DNA from: Nitrospirota bacterium
GTDB taxonomy: Bacteria > Nitrospirota > Thermodesulfovibrionia > Thermodesulfovibrionales > SM23-35
Assembly: GCA_029883145.1 (NCBI GenBank)
Contig: JAOUJR010000034.1
Location: 1 to 10,929 of the forward strand
DNA length: 10,929 nucleotides
Direction: 5' to 3'
The first letter of the stretch is position 1. The number at the start of each line of letters is the position of its first letter. The position numbers and the translations under genes are program-made. This document shows, piece by piece, positions 1 to 6,721 of this stretch. The notes beneath the pieces are model-generated. The model worked only from the letters and a program-made list of their open reading frames with translations, was not told the origin of the DNA and searched no databases.

Positions 1-742
1 CATCGATCTTTGCATCCGTCTCGGAAAACTTCAAGCCGTCATTAACCCAGAAAAGCCTTTGTGTGAGAAGGGTTCCTGATTCTCCTGCCTTTGCGGTTAT
101 AAGAAGGGCGACTTCTGCTTTCAGTCTTTTTGCCTCTTCAATAACCTTTGATGAGTTATCTGTCTCGATAGCTGTATCAATCAAATGAAATCTTCCTGTT
201 TCCTTGAGCACTCTGTAATGTGAGTCAGCTAAATACCAGTCAATATCTTTTGACTGGCAGAAGAGCATGCTCACTTTCGACTCTGATATTCTTATTTTAT
301 CTCCTTCTTTTGCATCACCTGTAATAATATACCCTGTTGACCGGTCAAGGCCTGCTTCTTTTACCTCAAGCCTCCCGATGGAGGACTCTAATTTTCCTAA
401 CGGCTCTTTTGTCACGGGATGTATAAAGGGAATCCCTTCTCTCAGTATAGTGAACCGCATGCCGGTCTTCACAGAGTCCTTTGTACCGAGATTAAAAACA
501 ACTTTTTTGCCTTCAACCATTATAATTTTCCCTGTCATGGGTTTGAAATATGAAGTTGCTTCATCACGCATTTTGTGAAGTGGTGCCTCATCAGCATATA
601 AACCGAAAAGAAAAGTAAGAAGAAAGAAATTGGAAATAAGAAATGAAAAATAAAATAAAACCTTAATCTTCCTCCGTTTGACCTCTGTACTTTGACTCTT
701 CATTTCTGAGTCCTGATTTCTCATTTCTATTTTCTGCCTCAT
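1..742 (-). CDS. Exported protein with FlgT_C-like domain (3' end beyond window)
   Basis: The reading frame is open from ATG 742 to the window edge: 247 codons, C-terminus missing. The start is well supported, with AAAGGAGA six bases upstream of the ATG. Residues 1-28 are a long polar, basic tail. Residues 29-50 are a hydrophobic segment ending LFGLYA before DEAP, which reads as a signal peptide cleaved near Ala50 or as a membrane anchor. Residues 68-150 follow a pattern I associate with the FlgT C-terminal domain: GKIIMVEGKKVVFNLGT, then a glycine-rich turn and KTGMRFTILREG, then a short beta-rich stretch ending in GDKI. After that comes an alpha/beta region that might bind something, but I do not recognise it. 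The function is unknown; a cell-envelope role is inferred from the signal segment only. It follows the GH57 gene after 31 bases, so the two are probably cotranscribed. Heptamer repeats encode much of its first 40 residues. Confidence 0.8.
   Translation of the reverse strand, partial: MRQKIEMRNQDSEMKSQSTEVKRRKIKVLFYFSFLISNFFLLTFLFGLYADEAPLHKMRDEATSYFKPMTGKIIMVEGKKVVFNLGTKDSVKTGMRFTILREGIPFIHPVTKEPLGKLESSIGRLEVKEAGLDRSTGYIITGDAKEGDKIRISESKVSMLFCQSKDIDWYLADSHYRVLKETGRFHLIDTAIETDNSSKVIEEAKRLKAEVALLITAKAGESGTLLTQRLFWVNDGLKFSETDAKID
626..742. repeat. Heptamer repeat arms inside the N-terminal coding region
   Basis: On the plus strand, 701-742 divides into six consecutive 7-mers, four of which end in TTTCT (for example CATTTCT at 701 and again at 722). 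A second run at 626-653 has four 7-mers of the form GAAATNN or AAAATAA. The two runs are roughly reverse complements: 633-644 pairs with 716-727 over 12 positions with one G-U wobble in the mRNA, and AGAAATGA at 639-646 is the exact complement of TCATTTCT. The arrays encode the polar tail (residues 1-14) and about ten residues of the hydrophobic segment (30-40). They belong to the same 7-bp family as the arrays near 1800, 4200, 6000 and 6740. Confidence 0.7.
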
Positions 743-773
743 ATCGTCTCCTTTCACCTATATTCTGCTGACT

Positions 774-2888
774 CTACGAGTTACGGGAAAATTCTACAGT
801 AAACCCTAACCTTTTCTCATCACTAAAATCACATTTTTTCACAAAGAGAAATGCCGTCCCTTGATAAATTCTCTCCACACCCTTTTCTGACAGGGATATA
901 GTCTCGACAGGATAGTACCAGAGATCTATCTCTTCGTCAAAATTATACCCAACCCTGAGATTTAAAAACTCATCTTTAATAGAAAACTCTTTAATCCCTT
1001 TGTGAGTTCTTTTGTCTCTTATTGGAAATTTTTTATCATTCACATTAATTGAGGGGTATGGAGATCCGAAAAAAGAGATATTAAACTCCACAGAAAACAG
1101 TTCTGAAAACATTCCATTAATCTGATAATCAACACACAGTTTCAAGGGGTCAATAAGCCTCAATGTCTTTTCGACTTTAAGGGAATTGCCACTTACCATG
1201 CCGTCTCTTGAAAGAATAATCGTATTTACATTTCCCTTTTTAAGGTTCTTCAATGAGTAAATATTTTCGATGAAGTCGCCGAGTTCTTCATACTCTGAAC
1301 GCATCAGATCATCAACATCTGTATCAAGTGGCAGAAAATGGTCAAGAAGCGAAGTCCTTCTATAGTTGTCATACACCATATAATCAGCAATATCTGTTTC
1401 TTTTACATTGAAATGTTCGTGAATAGTTTTTGTCTCACCTGAATGAGCTGCTGATGCCTGTGTTATCTTTGAATGGTAAGCCTCAGGCCTTCTTGTAAGG
1501 ATATCAAATATATTAATACCTTCCTTTTTTAAAGACAGCTCTGTCATACTGCCACCTTGCTCTGTTACGGTAAATGTGATATCCCTTGTACTGACAGTGA
1601 TATCTTTAAACCCGTCACAATCAAAATCAGACTGGTCTATAGTTAATTTTTCATGAAGTATGCCATCGGCTATATACTCTGCTCTCAGAAGATGCCGGTA
1701 CAGAGATGACCTCAGATGTGGCAGGTATAGTCCTCCAAAGATGCCGTGCCAGTATGCATCATTACATTGCCCCTTCCATAGCTCATGCAATAAATCGTGA
1801 GTCATGAGTCGTGAGTCGTGAGTCCCCTTCAATTTTTGAACTTTGAACTTTTGTATTGCGTTCTGTACCTTTTCGCTTATCCGGAACATTCTTTTCTGAA
1901 TGTGATTTGACTCCGGGTATTTTACAAAAAAGGAGCGCCACATCCCTCCTCTCAAAAGGCTCTTTGCCTTGTCTCCAACTAACCTTTGCATCTCATTTAA
2001 TACATACTCATAATCCAGTGCATGTTCAGGAGGGAGTACCCACTCACCCATCTCCCTGTATGATGCGGTGGGAAGATATACCCTTCCTATTGGTTGAAAT
2101 TTCGAGTAATATTCACTAAACGTTGTCGTCTCTATCCAGTCAGAATTTTCTACAAGTGCATCAAAGAACCTCTCAAGCCACCCATCCTCATAGCAATGTT
2201 TATAGGTTTCAGGCCACACACCAAACTTTTCTCCGTCATCTGCCATAGTGAGCAGTGGATTTCCGCCCCTCATATATATCTCCCTAAAGTATGAGAGAAT
2301 TACATCAATGCTCTTGAATGGTAAGTAATATCTTAGTTTCTCGCTTCCGGGAAACACATTCAGCATGTACCCCTCTTCTTCAGTCACATAATATCCTAAA
2401 AGGTCACCCTCTTCGAGGCCTGAGAGCTTGAAATGGTAATCATCAACCGGCAAATATTCAATGCCTGCAGTGGAGATATCCTTTGGCATGTGTGGTTCCC
2501 ATACCCGCTCTGCCAGCCACATTCCCTTTGAAGAATAGCCGAGATGTTTTTTGATATATCCTGAAAGTTCCTTTATCTGTGGCACTCTGTCATGCTCCGG
2601 GATAGCAGAGAGTATTGGTTCATAAAACCCACCAGAGAGTATCTCTACTCTCTCTGCACGAACAAGTGCACGGATCATTTCAAAGGCTTCCGGATGTCGT
2701 TTTTCAAGCCATGACAGAAGGTTACCTGAGTAATGAAGGACAAACTTTAATGAGGGATACCGGTGAAGAGTTTTGAGAAGAGGCAGGTATGCCTTTCCGT
2801 AAGATTCTTCCAATACATGATCGAAATTTCCTACAGGCTGATGATTATGCAACGCAAGAATTAAATAGAGCTTTGGGTTATTAACCAG
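774..2888 (-). CDS. GH57 family 4-alpha-glucanotransferase / alpha-amylase
   Basis: A glycoside hydrolase family 57 enzyme acting on alpha-1,4-glucans such as starch or glycogen. It is probably cytoplasmic, since no signal peptide is seen. With the CTG start at 2888 it is 704 aa, a little longer than the roughly 660-aa Thermococcus 4-alpha-glucanotransferase type. Family motifs occur in order (CTG numbering): HNHQP at 14-18; GGFYEPI near 86; WLAERVWEP near 124-132, whose Glu127 is the expected nucleophile; and DDGEKFGVWP near 217-226, with the expected acid/base Asp. QCNDAYWHG and the beta-rich C-terminal half match the DUF1925/DUF1926 architecture of this subgroup. I chose CTG because an ideal AGGAGG lies seven bases upstream and it restores the usual first strand, KLYLILALHNHQPVGNF. 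A TTG at 2852 would delete that strand. Residues about 348-365 are encoded by heptamer repeats and look like an insert. Amylase or transferase cannot be decided by reading. Confidence 0.93.
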   Translation of the reverse strand: MVNNPKLYLILALHNHQPVGNFDHVLEESYGKAYLPLLKTLHRYPSLKFVLHYSGNLLSWLEKRHPEAFEMIRALVRAERVEILSGGFYEPILSAIPEHDRVPQIKELSGYIKKHLGYSSKGMWLAERVWEPHMPKDISTAGIEYLPVDDYHFKLSGLEEGDLLGYYVTEEEGYMLNVFPGSEKLRYYLPFKSIDVILSYFREIYMRGGNPLLTMADDGEKFGVWPETYKHCYEDGWLERFFDALVENSDWIETTTFSEYYSKFQPIGRVYLPTASYREMGEWVLPPEHALDYEYVLNEMQRLVGDKAKSLLRGGMWRSFFVKYPESNHIQKRMFRISEKVQNAIQKFKVQKLKGTHDSRLMTHDLLHELWKGQCNDAYWHGIFGGLYLPHLRSSLYRHLLRAEYIADGILHEKLTIDQSDFDCDGFKDITVSTRDITFTVTEQGGSMTELSLKKEGINIFDILTRRPEAYHSKITQASAAHSGETKTIHEHFNVKETDIADYMVYDNYRRTSLLDHFLPLDTDVDDLMRSEYEELGDFIENIYSLKNLKKGNVNTIILSRDGMVSGNSLKVEKTLRLIDPLKLCVDYQINGMFSELFSVEFNISFFGSPYPSINVNDKKFPIRDKRTHKGIKEFSIKDEFLNLRVGYNFDEEIDLWYYPVETISLSEKGVERIYQGTAFLFVKKCDFSDEKRLGFTVEFSRNS
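1795..1848. repeat. Heptamer repeats inside the GH57 coding sequence
   Basis: The plus strand carries four consecutive 7-mers at 1795-1822 (TCGTGAG three times, TCATGAG once). After a short spacer come two TTTGAAC units at 1835-1848. In the gene these encode a polar, low-complexity stretch containing THDSRLMTHD, between the helix ending RISEKVQNA and the conserved LWKGQCNDAYWHG block. The reading frame is kept. Confidence 0.8.
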
Positions 2889-2895
2889 AAGAAAT

Positions 2896-2902
2896 CCTCC
2901 TC
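2896..2902 (-). promoter_or_regulatory. Ribosome binding site that places the GH57 start at CTG
   Basis: GAGGAGG on the minus strand ends seven bases before CTG 2888-2886. No ATG or GTG is in frame between it and the HNHQP motif. An in-frame TGA overlaps the start of this site, so the start cannot be further upstream. Confidence 0.75.
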
Positions 2903-2922
2903 AAAATTTATCCAATTAAAAA

Positions 2923-2951
2923 ATTATACCATATCGGTGAAGTTAAAACAG
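2923..2951 (-). promoter_or_regulatory. Sigma70-type extended -10 promoter for the GH57 gene
   Basis: On the minus strand a perfect TATAAT (2928-2923) is preceded by TGG, giving the extended form TGnTATAAT. CTGTTT at 2951-2946 is a partial -35 element with a 17-bp spacer. Transcription would start near 2916, leaving a leader of about 28 bases before the CTG start. It lies in the 94-bp gap after the phosphoesterase gene and probably drives the GH57 gene and the exported protein behind it. Confidence 0.7.
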
Positions 2952-2982
2952 GCGGGTTGACTTATCATACGTAAAGGTAGTG

Positions 2983-3708
2983 CTATCTCCCCACTGAAAG
3001 TCTTTCTATAAGTAAAGGTGGCAGACCTTCTCTTTTCATCTTATTTTGTACAGCCTCAACATCATAAGGAACTCGTACTATCTCAATATGCTCATCATCT
3101 ATAATTGCATAGCTTGCCTTTGGGTTGCCATCACGCGGCTGACCGACACTCCCTGCATTTACTATATACCGTCCGTTCTTCAGTATTGAGGCTGACTCTT
3201 TATAGGTGACGAGTTCTCCTGACGGAAGCCTCTCTATAATAAACGGTTGATGGCTATGCCCGAGGAAACAGAATTTATTTTCAAAATAATTGAAATTTAT
3301 TTCTGCATCCCAGAGTGTGGTGAGATAATGCCATGCTTCCGTCTCCTTTGGAGTTGAATGCACAAGGAGAATATCCCCCTTCTTCATATCTTTTTTCACA
3401 GGGAATAATTTTAGTGATTTACTATTTTTTTCTGTGAGCACACTCTTTGTCCACAGAATTGCAGCCCTTGCATATGCATTAAAGTATAAGATATCGGTGA
3501 GCCCGATTACTCCCCAGTCATGATTACCTGCAAGAAGAATCTTACACCTCTCTGTAAGAAGCTCTACGCATTCGTTCGGATCAGGACCGTATCCGACTGC
3601 GTCTCCAAGAAATACTATATCCTTTATCTTCCTTTCATCTATATTATTGAGTACAGCCTCGAGGGCATCCTGGTTTGAGTGAACGTCTGAAAGCACTGCA
3701 TAGCGCAT
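2983..3708 (-). CDS. Calcineurin-like metallophosphoesterase (YfcE/MJ0936 type)
   Basis: A 241-aa cytoplasmic metal-dependent phosphoesterase. All the family's metal-binding motifs are present: DVH at 8-10, GDAVGYGPDP at 35-44, GNHD at 61-64, VHS with His117 and GHSH at 150-153, followed by the typical NAGSVGQPRDG strand-turn at 184-194. The GYGPDP form of the second motif is typical of short bacterial members, many of which hydrolyse model phosphodiesters in vitro. The natural substrate is not known. The ATG shares one base with the nusB stop (TGATG), and GGGGA lies seven bases upstream, so translation is probably coupled to nusB. It seems to be the last gene of the rib-nusB operon, because a new promoter follows it. 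Confidence 0.9.
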   Translation of the reverse strand: MRYAVLSDVHSNQDALEAVLNNIDERKIKDIVFLGDAVGYGPDPNECVELLTERCKILLAGNHDWGVIGLTDILYFNAYARAAILWTKSVLTEKNSKSLKLFPVKKDMKKGDILLVHSTPKETEAWHYLTTLWDAEINFNYFENKFCFLGHSHQPFIIERLPSGELVTYKESASILKNGRYIVNAGSVGQPRDGNPKASYAIIDDEHIEIVRVPYDVEAVQNKMKREGLPPLLIERLSVGR

Positions 3709-4118
3709 CAGGACTTCCCCGCATCTTTTGCAAGACGATCGAGAACACCATTTATAAAAGGAGCCGATTCTGCTGAAGAGAATTTTTTTGCGATCTCTAT
3801 TGCTTCATTTATTGTCACTGCAGATGGGATATCTGTCCTGTAGAGAATCTCGTAAGCAGCGAATCTTAATATATTCCTATCAACTGCAGACATCCTTTTT
3901 AATACCCAGTTTTCTGCAGCCTTTCCAATCATTGAATCTATCTCGTTAAGCTTATTCATAGTGCCTCTCACAAGCTCACCTGCAAACTTCTTTACTTCCG
4001 TATTCTCTTTTTTGTCATACCAGAATGCGTCGAGGTCTCTGCTATTTAATGTCTCTCCTTTGAAATCAATCTGGAACAGGATCTGCAGAGCATATTCTCT
4101 TGCTTTGCGACGCTTCAT
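3708..4118 (-). CDS. nusB: Transcription antitermination factor NusB
   Basis: A 136-aa all-helical RNA-binding protein. With NusE (S10) it binds boxA RNA and supports antitermination, mainly of rRNA operons. The family start KRRKAREYALQILFQID, the central helix with RMSAVDRNILRFAAYEILY and the C-terminal TINEAIEIAKKFSSAESAPFINGVLD are all present, and length is normal. The neighbourhood is classical, as nusB very often follows ribH. The protein start at ATG 4118 matches the family, but there is no good Shine-Dalgarno in front of it; the upstream sequence is heptamer repeat back to the ribH stop. The nearest SD-like bases (GAGGT) overlap the ribH stop about 120 bases away. Translation may therefore depend on a folded leader or be weak. 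Confidence 0.95.
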   Translation of the reverse strand: MKRRKAREYALQILFQIDFKGETLNSRDLDAFWYDKKENTEVKKFAGELVRGTMNKLNEIDSMIGKAAENWVLKRMSAVDRNILRFAAYEILYRTDIPSAVTINEAIEIAKKFSSAESAPFINGVLDRLAKDAGKS

Positions 4119-4123
4119 ACAGC

Positions 4124-4247
4124 AGCAATGAGCAATGAGCCCACCAAGGCAGGAGCAATGAGTTTAATTCTGAGTTCAGAGTTATAAGTTATGAGTTTGA
4201 CGTTTTTATTTTGCTCGTTACTCGTTGCTCGGTGCTCGTACCTCATA
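4124..4247. repeat. Composite heptamer array filling the ribH-nusB gap
   Basis: The plus strand shows several runs with exact 7-bp period: AGCAATG at 4124 and 4131 (again at 4154); four xxAGTTx units at 4171-4198, such as TGAGTTC and TAAGTTA; and five units at 4213-4247, such as GCTCGTT and ACTCGTT. The last unit (4241-4247) contains the ribH stop codon. The outer arms are complementary: GAGCAATGAGC on the left pairs over 11 positions with GCTCGTTGCTC on the right, with one G-U wobble. A short unrelated GC-rich stretch, CCCACCAAGGCAGG (4140-4153), interrupts the left arm. Confidence 0.8.
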
Positions 4248-4704
4248 ACTTCTTGAGGAGTTGTGCCATTTCGATAGCGGTAATCGCTGCATCCCATCCT
4301 TTATTGCCACTCTTCGTACCAGCTCTTTCGACAGCCTGCTCTATGGTATCTGACGTGATGATGCCAAATGCTATAGGTACTCCTGTCTCCATAGATGCTG
4401 ATGCAATACCTTTTGACACCTCTGCGGCAATATACTCAAAATGCGGCGTTGCACCCCTAATGACTGTCCCGAGACATATTATTGCATTATATGTCCCCTT
4501 CAATGCCATTTTTCTGGCAATCATCGGGATCTCAAACGAACCTGGAACTCTAATAATATTTATATCTTCTTCACGAGCGCCGTGTCTTAATATCGCGTCA
4601 AGGGCACCGTCGAGCAATTTGCTCGTAATGAAATCGTTAAACCTGCTCACCACTATACCAAACCTTAACCCTTTGGCCTGAAGCTCACCCTCGATAATTT
4701 TCAT
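4243..4704 (-). CDS. ribH: 6,7-dimethyl-8-ribityllumazine synthase
   Basis: Lumazine synthase joins 3,4-dihydroxy-2-butanone 4-phosphate (from RibB) to 5-amino-6-ribitylaminouracil, the penultimate step of riboflavin synthesis. It usually forms pentamers or 60-mer capsids. The 153-aa protein has the family landmarks: [12 protein letters not shown] near the start, [32 protein letters not shown], and [22 protein letters not shown], with the conserved His of TPHFEY. I place the start at ATG 4704 and not ATG 4716, because GGAGGG is five bases upstream of the former and [12 protein letters not shown] is the usual N-terminus. It follows ribBA after 45 bases. The stop TGA lies in the last unit of a heptamer array. 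Confidence 0.96.
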   Translation of the reverse strand: MKIIEGELQAKGLRFGIVVSRFNDFITSKLLDGALDAILRHGAREEDINIIRVPGSFEIPMIARKMALKGTYNAIICLGTVIRGATPHFEYIAAEVSKGIASASMETGVPIAFGIITSDTIEQAVERAGTKSGNKGWDAAITAIEMAQLLKKL

Positions 4705-4708
4705 AAAA

Positions 4709-4714
4709 CCCTCC
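4709..4714 (-). promoter_or_regulatory. ribH: Ribosome binding site deciding the ribH start
   Basis: GGAGGG on the minus strand sits four to five bases before ATG 4704-4702. It overlaps the alternative in-frame ATG at 4716, which has no comparable site of its own. Confidence 0.8.
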
Positions 4715-4749
4715 ATTCTTAACGCAAATAATTCAAAGAGATAATACCT

Positions 4750-5964
4750 TTATACATTATTCAATATATGCCCGAGTTTCTTCTTCTTGGTCTCAAGATA
4801 GGTGATATTTCTTTCATGTGGCTTTACCTCTATAGGAACTCTTTCCACTACCTTAAGACCATACCCCTCGAGTCCTACAATCTTTTTGGGATTGTTTGTC
4901 ATGAGTCTCATCTTTCTCACTCCGAGGTTCACCAGTATCTGTGCTCCTATGCCATAGTCTCTGAGGTCAGGCTTGAAACCGAGCTTGATATTTGCTTCAA
5001 CAGTGTCGAGACCTTTATCCTGAAGCTCGTATGCCTTCAGTTTATTGATCAAACCTATGCCCCTGCCTTCCTGCCTCATGTAGAGGACAACCCCCTTGCC
5101 TTCTTTCCCCACCTTCTCCATTGCTCTATGGAGCTGCTCTCCGCAGTCGCATCTCTTTGAACCAAACACATCTCCGGTAAAACACTGGGAATGTACTCTG
5201 ACCAATACATCATCCTCTGGCTTGATTTCACCCTTCACCAGGGCAATATGGATATTGCTATCTACCTCGTTGGTGAAGGCAATGGCAGTAAACTCACCGC
5301 CATACTCGGTAGGAAGTTTTACCGTTGCATACCTTTTTACAAATGACTCTGTCCTCATCCTGTATCTGATAAGGTCCTTTATCGTGACTATCTTTAAATT
5401 ATGTTTTTTTGCAACCTCCATGAGTTCAGGAACCCTTGCCATTGTGCCATCGTCATTCATTATTTCACAGATAACCCCTGCAGGATAAAATCCTGCAAGT
5501 CTTGATAAATCAACAGAGCCTTCTGTCTGGCCTGCCCTTTGAAGCACACCTCCCGGTTTCGCTTTTAGAGGGAATACATGACCGGGCTTTGCAAGGTCTT
5601 CCGGTTTTGTCTTAGGATCAATCGCAGTCAGTATTGTTCTTGCTCTGTCTGCTGCTGATATTCCTGTAGTAACTCCTTTTTTTGCCTCTATCGAGACAGT
5701 AAAGGCAGTACCAAATAACGAGGTGTTCTCATCGGTCATCATCGGGAGATTCAGATCTTCCACACGCTCTGGCGTGAGTGAAAGACAGATAAGTCCCCTT
5801 CCATACTTCGACATAAAATTGATCGCCTCCGGTGTTATCTTCTCCGCCGCCATACAAAGGTCACCCTCATTTTCTCTGTCCTCATCATCAACAAGGATCA
5901 CCATTTTACCTTTAGTGATATCGTCCAGGGCTTCATCAATTATATCAAATCTATACTTCTCCAT
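4750..5964 (-). CDS. ribBA: Bifunctional DHBP synthase / GTP cyclohydrolase II (RibBA)
   Basis: A fused 404-aa enzyme supplying both precursors of riboflavin. Residues 1-205 are the DHBP synthase, which converts ribulose 5-phosphate to 3,4-dihydroxy-2-butanone 4-phosphate; [10 protein letters not shown] at 26-35, PGHVFPL at 128-134 and [13 protein letters not shown] at 165-177 are intact. Residues 206-404 are GTP cyclohydrolase II, with the zinc ligands Cys261, Cys272 and Cys274 ([14 protein letters not shown]), RQEGRGIGL at 297-305 and TNNPKK at 356-361. One motif departs from Bacillus and E. coli: RAGQTE at 143-148, where the canonical form is GHTE, whose His is a metal ligand in E. coli RibB. 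The ATG at 5964 gives the usual N-terminus, and a stop lies upstream in frame. The only good Shine-Dalgarno is 57 bases away, separated by eight heptamer units. Confidence 0.97.
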   Translation of the reverse strand: MEKYRFDIIDEALDDITKGKMVILVDDEDRENEGDLCMAAEKITPEAINFMSKYGRGLICLSLTPERVEDLNLPMMTDENTSLFGTAFTVSIEAKKGVTTGISAADRARTILTAIDPKTKPEDLAKPGHVFPLKAKPGGVLQRAGQTEGSVDLSRLAGFYPAGVICEIMNDDGTMARVPELMEVAKKHNLKIVTIKDLIRYRMRTESFVKRYATVKLPTEYGGEFTAIAFTNEVDSNIHIALVKGEIKPEDDVLVRVHSQCFTGDVFGSKRCDCGEQLHRAMEKVGKEGKGVVLYMRQEGRGIGLINKLKAYELQDKGLDTVEANIKLGFKPDLRDYGIGAQILVNLGVRKMRLMTNNPKKIVGLEGYGLKVVERVPIEVKPHERNITYLETKKKKLGHILNNV

Positions 5965-5965
5965 A

Positions 5966-6021
5966 TGTGAGTTGTTCGTTATCAGTTGTGAGTTATGAGA
6001 CTAAAAACTGATAACTAAAAA
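5966..6021. repeat. Eight-unit heptamer array between the ribBA SD and start codon
   Basis: The plus strand splits without remainder into eight 7-mers, beginning TGTGAGT (5966), TGTTCGT and TATCAGT, and ending CTGATAA and CTAAAAA (6015-6021). Within it GTTATCAGTT (5978-5987) and AACTGATAAC (6006-6015) form a perfect 10-bp inverted repeat with an 18-base loop. The array starts one base from the ribBA ATG and ends exactly where the Shine-Dalgarno begins. Confidence 0.85.
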
Positions 6022-6028
6022 CCTCCTT
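6022..6028 (-). promoter_or_regulatory. ribBA: Displaced Shine-Dalgarno of ribBA
   Basis: AAGGAGG on the minus strand is a near-perfect anti-16S match but lies 57 bases before ATG 5964. No ATG, GTG or TTG is suitably close downstream. Removing seven of the eight 7-bp units would leave an ideal 8-base spacer, which suggests the repeat expanded between this site and the start codon. Confidence 0.65.
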
Positions 6029-6050
6029 TCTTATAACTCCGTTCATAGAG

Positions 6051-6078
6051 CTTACTGCTTACTCCCTACTTTTTACTT
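6051..6078. repeat. Four heptamer units over the ribE stop codon
   Basis: Four consecutive 7-mers on the plus strand: CTTACTG, CTTACTC, CCTACTT and TTTACTT. The last contains the ribE TAA (6073-6075). The motif differs from the neighbouring array, but the 7-bp period is exact. Confidence 0.65.
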
Positions 6079-6720
6079 CTTAATAAACCCCTCTTCAGTC
6101 AGGGTCTTCATCAATTTCGAGTCTTTGTTTTTTTCTTTATTTAAAAATCGTGCAACATACTTTCCAATAATATCTATCTCAATATTCACGGTTTCACCAG
6201 GACCTTTAAGTCCTATCGTTGTATTTTTTGCTGTGTGTGGAATAATCACCACGGTAAAGCTATCTTTTAGTATATCAACAACAGTAAGGCTTATTCCATC
6301 TAAAGCAACTGACCCTTTCTCAACGAGAAGATGAATGATTTCCCCAGACGCCTCTATCTCAACCTTAAAGGCATCTCCCATATCTATTTTTGACTTAATT
6401 CTGCCTATGCCATCCACATGCCCCAGGACAAAATGGCCTCCCAGTTTTGAGTCAGGCCGTAAAGAAGGCTCAAGGTTTACACGGTTGCCAGTTCTCAACT
6501 GACCCAGATTTGTAGAACGCAGGGTCTCATCAGAAAGGTCAAATTTCAAAGTATCATTCTTTACATCTACTGCGGTAAGACATACACCATTGATGGAAAT
6601 ACTGTCACCTATTCTCACGTCCTTTATAATCTCTTTTGCCCTGAGAGAAAGGTGGAGGATACCTGTCCTCCTTTCCACTGCAGCGACTTCACCCATTTCT
6701 ACAATAATTCCGGTAAACAA
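6073..6720 (-). CDS. ribE: Riboflavin synthase alpha subunit
   Basis: Catalyses dismutation of two 6,7-dimethyl-8-ribityllumazine molecules to riboflavin and the diamine precursor, the last step of the pathway. The 215-aa protein has the two tandem lumazine-binding barrels. The first starts with the canonical MFTGIIVEMGEV and contains SINGVCLTAV; the second contains GHFVLGHVDGIG, VALDGISLTVVD and the HTAKNTT stretch. The C-terminal helix IGKYVARFL, expected for trimerisation, is followed by a lysine-rich tail. The start codon is TTG (6720-6718), with AAGGAG five bases upstream inside the last codons of the preceding gene, whose stop is one base away. It heads a ribE-ribBA-ribH-nusB set. No ribD is present in the window. 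Confidence 0.96.
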   Translation of the reverse strand: MFTGIIVEMGEVAAVERRTGILHLSLRAKEIIKDVRIGDSISINGVCLTAVDVKNDTLKFDLSDETLRSTNLGQLRTGNRVNLEPSLRPDSKLGGHFVLGHVDGIGRIKSKIDMGDAFKVEIEASGEIIHLLVEKGSVALDGISLTVVDILKDSFTVVIIPHTAKNTTIGLKGPGETVNIEIDIIGKYVARFLNKEKNKDSKLMKTLTEEGFIKK

Positions 6721-6721
6721 A

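Noticed and set aside
267..578. 103-codon plus-strand frame inside the exported protein gene
   Set aside because: It is antisense to a well-supported minus-strand gene with a good SD and recognisable domain pattern, and its composition looks like a shadow. The other plus-strand frames in the window were rejected for the same reason.
2850..2852. TTG 2852 as the GH57 start
   Set aside because: It would remove the first barrel strand before HNHQP and has no Shine-Dalgarno. The upstream CTG fits better.
2957..2988. Plus-strand promoter with TTGACT at 2957
   Set aside because: There is no good -10 at 16-18 bp, and no plus-strand gene follows.
4115..4297. 60-codon minus-strand frame across the ribH-nusB gap
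   Set aside because: It overlaps the 3' end of ribH in another frame, and most of it reads through the heptamer array. It has no SD and no recognisable domain.
5966..6021. CRISPR-like repeat array
   Set aside because: The units are 7 bp, contiguous and degenerate, without spacers; there are no cas genes.
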